A stretch of 16,400 nucleotides of DNA from Alphaproteobacteria bacterium (lineage in GTDB: Bacteria; Pseudomonadota; Alphaproteobacteria; Rhodobacterales; Rhodobacteraceae), in NCBI GenBank assembly GCA_003695135.1, contig RFIR01000395.1, positions 1 through 16,400 on the forward strand, given 5' to 3'. Shown here in pieces: positions 1-6,873 of the stretch. A program made the translations under genes and the position numbers. The notes beneath the pieces were generated by a model that was not told the DNA's origin, did no database searches, and saw only the letters and a program-made list of their open reading frames with translations. Positions within the stretch are counted from its first letter, which is position 1, and the number at the start of each line of letters is the position of its first letter.

Positions 1-68
1 GAACAGGGCCTTACCTGCCGCACCCCGGCCGGGTAAGTTCAAGGCACGGACGCGACGCGGAGTGCGGC

Positions 69-1388
69 ATGGCGGACCTGTTCGACCAGGGCGATGACGG
101 CAAGCCGGCGGCGGCGGGCAGCGACCAGCCCCGCCCGCTGGCCGACCGGCTGCGCCCCGCAAGCCTTGACGAGGTGATCGGCCAGCGCGCGCTTCTGGGG
201 CCGGGGGGAAGCCTGCGGGTGTTGCTGGAGGCCGGCCGGCTGCCCTCGCTCATCCTGTGGGGGCCGCCGGGGGTGGGCAAGACCACCATCGCCCGGCTGC
301 TGGCCGATGCCACCGACATGGCCTTCGTGCAGATCTCGGCCATCTTCACCGGCGTGGCCGAGCTGCGCCAGGTGTTCGAGGCCGCCCGCCTGCGGCGCCG
401 GCAGGGCCGCGGCACGCTGCTGTTCGTCGACGAGATCCACCGTTTCAACAAGGCCCAGCAGGACGGCTTCCTGCCGCATATGGAGGACGGCACCATCGTG
501 CTGGTGGGCGCGACCACCGAGAATCCCTCCTTCGAACTCAACGCCGCCCTTCTGTCGCGGGCGCAGGTGCTGGTGCTCAACCGGCTCGACGAGACGGCGC
601 TGGAGCGGCTGCTGGAACGCGCGGAGGCCGAGCTGGGCCGGCTGCCGCTGATGCCGGAGGCGCGCGCCGCGCTCATCGCCATGGCCGATGGCGACGGGCG
701 GGCGCTGCTCAATCTGGTCGAACAGATCGGCAGGCCGGAGGCACCGCTCGATGCCGGGGCGCTGGCGCAGCGTCTCAGCCGGCGGGCGCCGAAATACGAC
801 AAGACCGGCGACGAGCACTACAACCTGATTTCCGCGCTGCACAAATCGGTGCGCGGCTCGGACCCCGATGCCGCACTCTACTGGCTGGCACGGATGCTGA
901 ACGGGGGCGAGGATCCGCGCTATCTCGCCCGCCGCATCACCCGGATGGCGGTGGAGGATATCGGGCTCGCCGATCCCGCCGCCGCACGGCTCTGCCTCGA
1001 TGCCTGGGCGATCTACGAGCGGCTGGGCTCGCCCGAGGGCGAGCTGGCGCTGGCCGAGGCGGTGATCTATCTCGCACTGGCGCCGAAATCGAACGCCGCC
1101 TACACCGCGTTCAGGGCCGCGGGCGAGGCGGCGCGCCGGCACGGATCGGAGCCGCCGCCCAGGCACATCCTGAACGCGCCCACCCGGCTGATGAAGGAAC
1201 AGGGCTACGGCGCGGGGTATCAGTACGATCACGACGCCGAGGCCGGCTTTTCGGGCCAGAACTACTTTCCCGACAGCATGAAGCGGATGGCCTTCTATAC
1301 CCCGCGAGAGCGGGGGCAGGAGCGCGAGCTGAAAAAGCGGCTGGACTATTTCACCCGGCTGCGCGCGCAGAGGCAGGCGAATTCGTGA
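69..1388 (+). CDS. rarA: Replication-associated recombination protein A (RarA/MgsA), AAA+ ATPase
   Basis: A 439-residue AAA+ ATPase of the RarA/MgsA/WRNIP1 family. These proteins act as tetramers on stalled replication forks and single-strand/double-strand junctions, often with SSB. Visible motifs: Walker A GPPGVGKTT at residues 65-73, Walker B FVDEIHRFNKAQQD at about 119-132, sensor 1 GATTENPSFELN at 147-158, and an arginine-finger region LLSRAQ around 161-166. The C-terminal half carries the family's helical tetramerisation part, with EHYNLISALHKSVRGSDPDAALYWLARML and the C-terminal NYFPD motif. The length is normal for the family. The ATG at 69 follows GGAG with a six-base spacer and gives the expected MADLFDQ start. 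The gene is alone on the plus strand here and converges on the thioesterase gene. The call is firm. Confidence 0.96.
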   Translation: MADLFDQGDDGKPAAAGSDQPRPLADRLRPASLDEVIGQRALLGPGGSLRVLLEAGRLPSLILWGPPGVGKTTIARLLADATDMAFVQISAIFTGVAELRQVFEAARLRRRQGRGTLLFVDEIHRFNKAQQDGFLPHMEDGTIVLVGATTENPSFELNAALLSRAQVLVLNRLDETALERLLERAEAELGRLPLMPEARAALIAMADGDGRALLNLVEQIGRPEAPLDAGALAQRLSRRAPKYDKTGDEHYNLISALHKSVRGSDPDAALYWLARMLNGGEDPRYLARRITRMAVEDIGLADPAAARLCLDAWAIYERLGSPEGELALAEAVIYLALAPKSNAAYTAFRAAGEAARRHGSEPPPRHILNAPTRLMKEQGYGAGYQYDHDAEAGFSGQNYFPDSMKRMAFYTPRERGQERELKKRLDYFTRLRAQRQANS

Positions 1389-1451
1389 TCCCCTGCAGAC
1401 GGGCACGCCGCGCCTTCGCGGCAACGGTCTGTCCAGCCGATGGTTCGGGCA

Positions 1452-1510
1452 TGAGTATTTCTTCCAAGAAGAAGCACGGGCGGTGTTCTTCTTCTTGGCC
1501 CAAATACTCA
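1452..1510. repeat. Imperfect inverted repeat between convergent genes (candidate bidirectional terminator or REP-like unit)
   Basis: The left arm begins TGAGTATTT (1452-1460), then three unmatched bases, then CCAAGAAGAA (1464-1473). The right arm carries TTCTTCTTGG (1489-1498), three unmatched bases (CCC, 1499-1501 region), then AAATACTCA (1502-1510). The outer 9 bp and inner 10 bp are perfectly complementary, and CAC/GTG can pair next to the loop. It lies 64 bases past the rarA stop and 56 bases past the thioesterase stop, so both convergent transcripts run into it. The arms are far richer in A+T than the surroundings. There is no second copy in this window. Whether it terminates transcription or is a dispersed repeat is inference. 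Confidence 0.7.
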
Positions 1511-1565
1511 ATCGGCAACGCCAGCCAGGGCGCGACCGGAGGGATGCAGGCAGCCGGCGCCGGTC

Positions 1566-2057
1566 TCAACCCCGCGGCGTCATCACGATGCAGGTGGTCG
1601 AGCCGGTGGCATAGACCCGGCCATCCTCGACGCCGACCATGCGGCCGACGGCAACGCCGGTCGAGCGGCCGACATGCTGCGCCTCGCCGATCGCGTCCAC
1701 TTCCATGCCCAGCGGCACCGGGCGGATGATGTTGATCTTGTATTCCAGCGTGGTGTAGCCCCTGCCCCGGCCCACCATGGTCTGGATCGCGCAGGCCATG
1801 CAGCTGTCGAGCAGCGTGCCGTACCAGCCGCCATGCGCGGTCCCCAGCGGATTGTAGACATCGAAGCTCGGCGCGCCACGGAACACCACCCGGCCCTTCT
1901 CCGCCTCGGTCAGCCGGTAATTCATCAGCCGCGAGATCGGCGGCGCGGCGATCTGCCCTTCCATGATCGCCTGAATGAATTCCAGCCCGCTCATCTGCGC
2001 CAGTTCCTCGGCACCGGGCAGCTCCTCGGGTGAGTTGGCGAAGAATGGCTCAGACAT
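1566..2057 (-). CDS. PaaI-family hotdog-fold thioesterase
   Basis: A 163-residue single hotdog-domain protein of the PaaI/YbgC-like acyl-CoA thioesterase group. The helix-entry motif NPLGTAHGGWYGTLLDS (residues 69-85) contains the family HGG turn (75-77) and the acidic residue D84, in the place expected for the catalytic Asp of PaaI-type enzymes. The C-terminal strands (GRVYATGSTTCIVM) fit the fold. The substrate cannot be told from sequence; a CoA thioester is inferred. The start was set at the ATG at 2055-2057, because the ATP12 stop TGA (2050-2052) lies inside the first codons, an 8-base ATGTCTGA overlap typical of translational coupling. Upstream in-frame sequence would run deep into ATP12. 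It is the last gene of the crcB operon. Confidence 0.88.
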   Translation of the reverse strand: MSEPFFANSPEELPGAEELAQMSGLEFIQAIMEGQIAAPPISRLMNYRLTEAEKGRVVFRGAPSFDVYNPLGTAHGGWYGTLLDSCMACAIQTMVGRGRGYTTLEYKINIIRPVPLGMEVDAIGEAQHVGRSTGVAVGRMVGVEDGRVYATGSTTCIVMTPRG

Positions 2058-2769
2058 GTTCCGTCTCCAGTAGTTGCAGGAAGCGCTCGGCCAGCAGGAA
2101 ATCGGCTTCGCGTGCGGCTGCCCCGGCCGCGGCCTCGGCATCCTCGCCCCATTGCTCGGCCTGCCATGTCTCGTCGATGCGCGACAGCGGCCATGCGGTC
2201 GCCGCATCGAGACGCCGGGTCAGCACCGCGAGCGCCAGCACCAGCGAGCCCGACAGGGCGGTCAGCTCGTGCAGCCCGGTCAGCCGGAATGCATCAAGCG
2301 CCGCGACGCGCCCGGCGAGCCGCGCCAGGCTTTCGGCGGGCTGCGGCACATGCATGACGCCGCTGGCGCGGGTCAGCGGGGCGTCGAGCGCCTCCGCCGC
2401 CCAGTCGAGCAGCGGATCCCAGCCCGCCTGCTGACGCGCGACCAGCGCCGCAGGGCTCTCGGCGCGATAGCACAGGAGATCGCTTTCGCCATAGGCAGCG
2501 ACGATCCGCACCACCTCCTCCCTTTGCGGCGCCACCCGGTCGAGTGCGGCATTGGCCAGCCGGGTCAGCGGCATGGAGGCCGGATCGACCGCTTCGCCCT
2601 GCGCCGCCCATTCCTCCGCGATCGCTTCGGCCAGCGCCAGATTAGGCACCTCCAGCCGGTGCCTGGCCGGGGTACGCGCCGTCCGGCCATCCAGCAGCAC
2701 GGCAAATCCCGCCGTGCCGCGGCCGGCCGCGGCGCTGGTCCAGAACCGTTTCGGGGCCCACTCGCTCAT
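2050..2769 (-). CDS. ATP12-family F1-ATPase assembly chaperone
   Basis: A 239-residue protein of the ATP12 family. In mitochondria Atp12 binds the F1 alpha subunit and keeps it from aggregating before hexamer assembly; alphaproteobacterial members are thought to do the same for AtpA. Recognisable family blocks: RFWTSA near residue 9, the LLDGRTARTPARHRLEVP segment at about 25-42, EWAAQG followed by DPASMPLTRLANAALDRV, DLLCYRAESPAALVARQ, the helix ALSGSLVLALAV, and near the C-terminus RIDETWQAEQWGEDAEA. The length is usual. The ATG overlaps the upstream pseudouridine-synthase stop as ATGA (2766-2769), and the gene's own stop overlaps the thioesterase start. The family call is firm; the chaperone role is by homology. 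Confidence 0.93.
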   Translation of the reverse strand: MSEWAPKRFWTSAAAGRGTAGFAVLLDGRTARTPARHRLEVPNLALAEAIAEEWAAQGEAVDPASMPLTRLANAALDRVAPQREEVVRIVAAYGESDLLCYRAESPAALVARQQAGWDPLLDWAAEALDAPLTRASGVMHVPQPAESLARLAGRVAALDAFRLTGLHELTALSGSLVLALAVLTRRLDAATAWPLSRIDETWQAEQWGEDAEAAAGAAAREADFLLAERFLQLLETEHV

Positions 2770-3797
2770 GCCCGCTCCGCAAAGGGATCGCCGGGCGCAT
2801 CGGCCTCCGACCAGCCGAACAGCGCCCAGCTGCGCGCCATGTGATCGGGCAGCGGCGCGGTCAGGGTCAGCGGCCGGCCGGAGACGGGGTGTGAAAGCGT
2901 CACGCTGCGCGCATGCAGATGCAGCTTGCGCGAGACCTGCCCGCCCAGCTGCGCGCCCCAGCCATCGCCGGGATTGGTCTGCCCGCTGCCGCCATATTTG
3001 CGATCGCCGACGATGGGGTGGCCGAGCTCGGCCATGTGCGCGCGCAGCTGATGCGTGCGGCCGGTGACGGGCTGCAGCGCCACCCAGGCCGCGCGCCGGC
3101 CGGCCGCCTCGATCACCCGGTATTCGGTGACGGCGTGGCGGGCGCCTTCGGTGGCGGCGACCTCGTCGGGATGGATGCAGCGCATCCGTTCCGCACCGCC
3201 GCCCGCCTTGACCAGACCATAGCGGATGGTCGCGGCGCGCGGGGAGGGGCAGCCCGCGACCAGCGCCCAGTAGATCTTGCGGGTGGACCGGGCGTGAAAG
3301 CCGCGTGCCAGCGCCGCGGCCACGCGCCGGGTGCGCGCCAGCAGCAGCACGCCGGAGGTATCCTTGTCGAGCCGGTGCACCAGCCGCGGCGGCGCACCGT
3401 CGAAGGCGAGCGCCCCCAGCATCGCATCGAGATGGCGGGTGGTGCCCGAGCCGCCCTGTACCGCGAGGCCGGGCGGCTTGTTGATGGCGATCAGCGCCTC
3501 GTCGCGATGGATCACGCAGGCGCGGATCATCTCGGCATCCGTTGAGGAAACCGCCGGTCGGGGTTCAGCATCCGGTGCCGCCGGCTCCGGTTCGGGCAGC
3601 GGCGGCACGCGCACGGTCTGGCCGGCCTGCAGGCGCTGGGCCGATTTCGCCCGCCCGCCATCGACGCGAATCTCGCCCTTGCGCAGCATGCGCTCGATCC
3701 GCGATTGCGGCACATGCGGGAAATGGCTGCGGAACCAGCGGTCGAGCCGCTGCTCCGCCTCCTCGGGGCCGATCTCGATCTTGCGGACGCCGCTCAT
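2766..3797 (-). CDS. rluC: RluA/RluC-family 23S rRNA pseudouridine synthase
   Basis: A 343-residue pseudouridine synthase. An N-terminal S4 RNA-binding domain (about residues 15-65, with RIERMLRKGEIRVDGGRAK) is followed by an Ala/Pro/Glu-rich linker (66-83) and the RluA catalytic domain. The catalytic loop is HRLDKDTSG at 141-149, with D144 the expected nucleophile. TGRTHQLRAHMA (245-256) and GHPIVGDRKYG (259-269) are further family motifs. The S4 domain and length fit RluC (positions 955/2504/2580 in E. coli numbering), but RluD-like specificity cannot be excluded from sequence. It starts with an ATG that overlaps the crcB stop as ATGA (3794-3797) and ends in an ATGA overlap with the ATP12 gene, so it is the coupled second gene of the operon. 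Confidence 0.93.
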   Translation of the reverse strand: MSGVRKIEIGPEEAEQRLDRWFRSHFPHVPQSRIERMLRKGEIRVDGGRAKSAQRLQAGQTVRVPPLPEPEPAAPDAEPRPAVSSTDAEMIRACVIHRDEALIAINKPPGLAVQGGSGTTRHLDAMLGALAFDGAPPRLVHRLDKDTSGVLLLARTRRVAAALARGFHARSTRKIYWALVAGCPSPRAATIRYGLVKAGGGAERMRCIHPDEVAATEGARHAVTEYRVIEAAGRRAAWVALQPVTGRTHQLRAHMAELGHPIVGDRKYGGSGQTNPGDGWGAQLGGQVSRKLHLHARSVTLSHPVSGRPLTLTAPLPDHMARSWALFGWSEADAPGDPFAERA

Positions 3798-4174
3798 CCG
3801 CCGTGATGGCGCATCAGCGCCATGCCCGCAGCCAGCGCCAGCACCGAGAACATCACCGAGCCTGCCATGTAGCCGGCCCCGGCCAGGTAGCGCCCGCGTT
3901 CGATGAGATAGAGGCTATCGAGCGAGAAGGCCGAGAAGGTGGTGAAGCCGCCCATGACGCCGGTGATCAGGAAGGGTGCGGCGGATTTCCACTCGCCCAC
4001 CGAACGCTCCAGTATCAGCGCCGCCAGCACCCCCATCAGGAACGAGCCTGCGACGTTGACGATGAAGGTGCCATAGGGAAAGCCGGCCCCGAAATGGCGC
4101 AGGCTGGCCGACACCACCAGCATGCGCATCACGGCGCCGAATGCGCCACCGGCAGCGACGAGGAGCGTGTGCAT
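3794..4174 (-). CDS. crcB: CrcB/Fluc fluoride channel
   Basis: A 126-residue, four-helix membrane protein of the CrcB/Fluc family, dual-topology dimers that export fluoride. Visible motifs: GGAFGAVMR (9-17) in helix 1, GTFIVNVAGSFLMG (35-48) in helix 2 with the conserved Asn40, and GGFTTFSAF (75-83) in helix 3, which carries the Phe-box and Na+-site residues. The length is standard. The start chosen is the ATG at 4172-4174, preceded by AAGAGG; a longer in-frame reading adds about 41 Pro/Arg/Gly-rich residues that do not fit the family. It heads the operon crcB, rluC, ATP12, thioesterase, and is transcribed away from aapJ. I saw no fluoride riboswitch in its 5' region. Confidence 0.94.
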   Translation of the reverse strand: MHTLLVAAGGAFGAVMRMLVVSASLRHFGAGFPYGTFIVNVAGSFLMGVLAALILERSVGEWKSAAPFLITGVMGGFTTFSAFSLDSLYLIERGRYLAGAGYMAGSVMFSVLALAAGMALMRHHGG

Positions 4175-4185
4175 CGCCGCCTCTT

Positions 4186-4210
4186 GCCCCCCGGGGGGCG
4201 GAATTGTCAA
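4186..4210 (-). promoter_or_regulatory. Possible crcB promoter element with a 14-bp palindrome
   Basis: Reading the minus strand toward crcB, a perfect -35-like TTGACA (4205-4210) is followed five bases later by GCCCCCCGGGGGGC (4186-4199), a perfect 14-base palindrome, and then the crcB ribosome binding site. No convincing -10 hexamer is present at 16-18 bases, so promoter activity is a guess. The palindrome could instead be an operator or an RNA hairpin just before the ribosome binding site. Confidence 0.3.
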
Positions 4211-4416
4211 GCCGGGCGGTGCCGGCCGGCCATGGCGGGCGGGACGCCCCGCAGCCGGGGCAGGCGGTCGGCCGAAACGCCGCCCTGCGGGCTTCATCCG
4301 ACGGCAAATGCTTGACGAACCGGCGGAGAAGCGGGCAAGGATCGGAGGGAAGCAGTTTTTGCCGCCATTTCGGTTTGGGCGGGCAAGGGGTTGTTGTGTG
4401 CCATACGAAGGGAAAG

Positions 4417-5439
4417 ATGCGGGGAATCACGATACCGGCCGCGCTATGCGTGCTTGTGAGCCTGCTGGCCGGTGCCGCCTCGGCATCGACGCTGGAAGAG
4501 GTGCGCCAGCGGGGCCGTCTGCTCTGCGGCGTCGATACCGGCATGACGGGGTTTGCCGTCCGGACGGCCGCCGGCGACTGGGAGGGTTTCGACGTCGCGC
4601 TGTGCCGGGCGGTGGCAGCGGCTGTGTTCGCCGATCCGCGCGCGGTGGAGTTCGTGCCCGATAGCAGCAGCCGGCAGCTTGCCGCGTTGTCGGAGGGCCG
4701 GATCGACCTGGTCTCGCGCAACACCACCTGGACATTCAGCCGCGACACCCGGCTGCGTCTTGATTTCGCCGGCATCTATTATTTCGACCGCCAGGGCTTC
4801 ATCCTGCGCAAGGAGATGGGCGTGACCTCGGCCAGCGAGCTGGGCGGCACACGGGTCTGCGTGGTCGCAGGCTCAACCGACGCGCTGAACCTGGAGGATT
4901 TCTTCATGACCGGCGGCGTCGAGGCCGAGCTGGTTGAGGTCGCCGATCACGATGCGGCGCAGGAGAAGTACCTTGCCGGCGAATGCAACGTCTATTCCAC
5001 CGATACCTCGCGGCTGGCGGCGACACGGGCGACCTTCTCCGACCCTGGCGCGCACATGATCCTGTCGGATTTCATCTCCAAGGAGCCGCTGGGCCCGGTG
5101 GTGCGCCAGACCGATCCCGAATGGACCGACATCGTGCGCTGGACGCTCAACACGCTGATCGCCGCCGAGGAGCTGGGCGTGACCTCGGCCAATGTGACCG
5201 AGATGTCCAAGGGGCCGACCGGCAATCCCGAGATCAACCGCATGCTGGGCACCGAGGGCGATTTCGGCGCCATGCTTGGGCTGTCGCCCGACTGGGCCGT
5301 TCAGGTGATCCTTGCCGTGGGCAATTACGGCGAGATCTTCGAGCGCAACATCGGCGAGAAGACACCGGTCGGCCTCGCACGCGGCCTCAATGCGCTCTGG
5401 ACCCAGGGGGGGCTGCTCTACGCCCCGCCCTTCCGATGA
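4417..5439 (+). CDS. aapJ: General L-amino acid ABC transporter, periplasmic binding protein (AapJ/BztA type)
   Basis: A 340-residue SBP_bac_3 family periplasmic protein closely resembling AapJ/BztA, which bind a broad range of L-amino acids (Glu, Gln, Asp, Asn). A signal peptide is clear: MRG, then a hydrophobic stretch to about residue 21, with likely cleavage after ASA (21-23). Family blocks include LEEVRQRGRLLCGVDTG, WEGFDVALCRAVAAAVF, DLVSRNTTWTFSRDT, IYYFDRQGFILRK, ISKEPLGPVVRQ, and the typical C-terminus GLNALWTQGGLLYAPPFR, so the protein is complete. The ATG at 4417 follows GAAGGGAAAG. Its stop overlaps the next start as ATGA. In aapJQMP/bztABCD operons two permease genes stand between this gene and the ATPase gene; here they are missing. 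Confidence 0.93.
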   Translation: MRGITIPAALCVLVSLLAGAASASTLEEVRQRGRLLCGVDTGMTGFAVRTAAGDWEGFDVALCRAVAAAVFADPRAVEFVPDSSSRQLAALSEGRIDLVSRNTTWTFSRDTRLRLDFAGIYYFDRQGFILRKEMGVTSASELGGTRVCVVAGSTDALNLEDFFMTGGVEAELVEVADHDAAQEKYLAGECNVYSTDTSRLAATRATFSDPGAHMILSDFISKEPLGPVVRQTDPEWTDIVRWTLNTLIAAEELGVTSANVTEMSKGPTGNPEINRMLGTEGDFGAMLGLSPDWAVQVILAVGNYGEIFERNIGEKTPVGLARGLNALWTQGGLLYAPPFR

Positions 5440-6209
5440 GCGCGGCGATGACCGAGCACGCGCCGCCCGCAGACGAGATCGTCGTCGAGATCGCCGGGCT
5501 CAACAAGTGGTATGGCGCGTTCCACGTCCTGCGCGATATCGACCTGACCGTGCGCCGCGGCGAGCGCATCGTGATCTGCGGGCCGTCGGGCTCGGGCAAG
5601 TCCACGCTCATCCGCTGCATCAACCGGCTGGAGGAGCACCAGAAGGGCCGGATCGTGGTCGACGGCATCGAGCTCGACGCCGATCTGGCCAATGTCGACC
5701 GCATCCGCTCCGAAGTCGGCATGGTGTTCCAGAGCTTCAACCTGTTTCCGCATTACACGGTGCTGGAAAACTGCACGCTGGCCCCGATCTGGGTGCGCAG
5801 GATGCCCCGGCGCGAGGCCGAGGAGCTGGCGATGCATTTCCTCGCCAAGGTCAAGATCCCCGAACAGGCCGACAAGTACCCAGCCCAGCTTTCCGGCGGC
5901 CAGCAGCAGCGGGTGGCGATCGCGCGCGCCCTGTGCATGCGGCCCCGTATCATGCTGTTCGACGAGCCGACCTCGGCCCTCGATCCGGAAATGATCAAGG
6001 AGGTGCTGGAGACCATGGTCAGCCTTGCCGAGGAGGGCATGACCATGCTGTGCGTGACCCACGAGATGGGCTTTGCCCGCCAGGTCGCCGACCGGGTGAT
6101 CTTCATGGATGCCGGCCAGATCGTCGAGCAGGCCCCGCCCGAGACCTTCTTCAGCGCGCCGAAATCGGAGCGCACCAAGCTGTTCCTGAGCCAGATTCTC
6201 GGCCATTGA
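5436..6209 (+). CDS. aapP: General L-amino acid ABC transporter, ATP-binding subunit (AapP/BztD type)
   Basis: A 257-residue ABC ATPase of the polar amino-acid transporter family, nearly block-for-block like AapP/BztD. Walker A GPSGSGKST at 49-57, Q-loop VFQSFNLFPH at about 97-106, signature LSGGQQQR at 152-159, Walker B IMLFDEPTS at 172-180 with D-loop ALDPE, and H-loop CVTHE with His209. The C-terminus ERTKLFLSQILGH is that of a complete subunit. The start is the ATG at 5436 in the ATGA overlap with aapJ; a second in-frame ATG at 5448 is possible. With no permease gene on either side, its membrane partner must be encoded elsewhere or lost. It converges on sixA 54 bases downstream. Confidence 0.94.
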   Translation: MSAAMTEHAPPADEIVVEIAGLNKWYGAFHVLRDIDLTVRRGERIVICGPSGSGKSTLIRCINRLEEHQKGRIVVDGIELDADLANVDRIRSEVGMVFQSFNLFPHYTVLENCTLAPIWVRRMPRREAEELAMHFLAKVKIPEQADKYPAQLSGGQQQRVAIARALCMRPRIMLFDEPTSALDPEMIKEVLETMVSLAEEGMTMLCVTHEMGFARQVADRVIFMDAGQIVEQAPPETFFSAPKSERTKLFLSQILGH

Positions 6210-6263
6210 ACCGGGTGGTGGCGGCGGATCGCGCGCGCCCACCGCTTGCGCGTCGGGCCGGTG

Positions 6264-6779
6264 TCACACCAGATCGCGGGGGGTGACGAAGCTGCGGAAG
6301 ACGCCCTTTCCGAAATCGGCCTCCGCCCAGTCGGCGATGTCGAACGCGATCACCGCAACGGCGGCGGTGGGAAACTTCCTGAACGCGCGCTGGCAGGACG
6401 CCGGCACCTCGCCACCCGCCAGACGGCGTGCAAGGCTGGACAACCCCGGCTGGTGGCCGATCAGCAGGACGGTTCCGGCCGTCGCAGGAGCGTTTCGCAG
6501 GATCCGAAGCATCGTGTCCGGATCGGCCATGTAGAGTTCCGGCTCGAGACGCGGTGCGGGCGGGTGGTCGAGCTGGCGCGCCATCCGCTCCCAGGTCTCG
6601 ACGCAGCGCCGCGCCGGCGACAGCAGCACATGGTCGGGGGTGAGGCCCGCCTCGGCCAGCCAGGCCCCGGCCACCGGGGCGGCCATCCGCCCGCGGTGGT
6701 TCAGCGGGCGGTCGAAATCCTCCAGCTCCGGGTCGGACCAGGAGGATTTGGCGTGGCGGATCAGCACCAGTCGCTTCAT
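6264..6779 (-). CDS. sixA: SixA-like histidine phosphatase
   Basis: A 171-residue protein of the histidine phosphatase (phosphoglycerate-mutase-like) superfamily. Active-site features: LIRHAKSSW with R8 and H9 (H9 the phospho-accepting His), SPARR at 54-58, the acidic EPELY region near 79-83, and LLIGHQPG with the second catalytic His109. The RHAKSSW form and short length match SixA, which removes phosphate from phosphohistidine in histidine-phosphotransfer domains or in the nitrogen PTS protein NPr. The actual substrate is unknown here. The ATG at 6777-6779 was chosen because family members begin right at MKRLVLIRHAKSSW; an in-frame TTG 36 bases upstream is less likely. No good Shine-Dalgarno sequence is seen before the ATG. 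Confidence 0.88.
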   Translation of the reverse strand: MKRLVLIRHAKSSWSDPELEDFDRPLNHRGRMAAPVAGAWLAEAGLTPDHVLLSPARRCVETWERMARQLDHPPAPRLEPELYMADPDTMLRILRNAPATAGTVLLIGHQPGLSSLARRLAGGEVPASCQRAFRKFPTAAVAVIAFDIADWAEADFGKGVFRSFVTPRDLV

Positions 6780-6786
6780 GGCCACG

Positions 6787-6815
6787 GGTTGATCCGATGA
6801 CCCGGCCGCTGTCAA
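6787..6815 (-). promoter_or_regulatory. Possible sixA promoter
   Basis: Toward sixA the minus strand has a perfect TTGACA (6810-6815). With 17-base spacing the -10 position reads TCAACC, a poor match. If used, transcription would begin almost at the sixA ATG, giving a leaderless or very short-leader mRNA, which would fit the lack of a ribosome binding site. The evidence is limited to the -35 match and its position. Confidence 0.3.
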
Positions 6816-6827
6816 TGCGCAAGCGGG

Positions 6828-6849
6828 TTATCCACAGATCTGTCCACAG
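6828..6849 (+). promoter_or_regulatory. DnaA box with a degenerate partner
   Basis: TTATCCACA at 6828-6836 is an exact match to the strong DnaA-box consensus. Twelve bases on, in the same orientation, CTGTCCACA (6840-6848) matches 7 of 9. The shared TCCACAG core therefore repeats at 12-base spacing. The pair lies in the 94-base gap between sixA and the ferredoxin-like gene, 12 bases upstream of the TTGACA element of sixA. No A+T-rich unwinding region or further box cluster is visible, so a replication origin is not suggested; a DnaA-responsive promoter or titration site is inferred. Confidence 0.6.
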
Positions 6850-6873
6850 GGTCCGGCGGTCGTACCGGCGGCC

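Noticed and set aside
1..36. Open frame ending in TAA at 34-36, possible tail of an upstream gene
   Set aside because: Only 11 codons are visible and the residues match no family C-terminus I recognise; the other two frames are also open.
257..1729. Long open frames overlapping rarA and other genes in alternative frames and antisense
   Set aside because: They are Ala/Arg/Gly/Pro-rich and lack domains; expected by-products of high G+C codon use opposite real genes.
4312..4340. TTGACG upstream of aapJ as a promoter
   Set aside because: No acceptable -10 hexamer at 16-18 bases; the best partner (AAGGAT) is at 19 bases with three matches only.
4175..4416. Fluoride riboswitch between crcB and aapJ
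   Set aside because: The expected conserved core and pseudoknot pieces are not visible on the crcB strand.
6210..6263. Terminator between convergent aapP and sixA
   Set aside because: Only short interrupted complementarity (GGTG with CACC, GGCG with CGCC) and no T-run, so not listed.
6780..6873. Replication origin at the DnaA boxes
   Set aside because: Only one strong box and one weak box, no A+T-rich region, and no origin-associated genes nearby.
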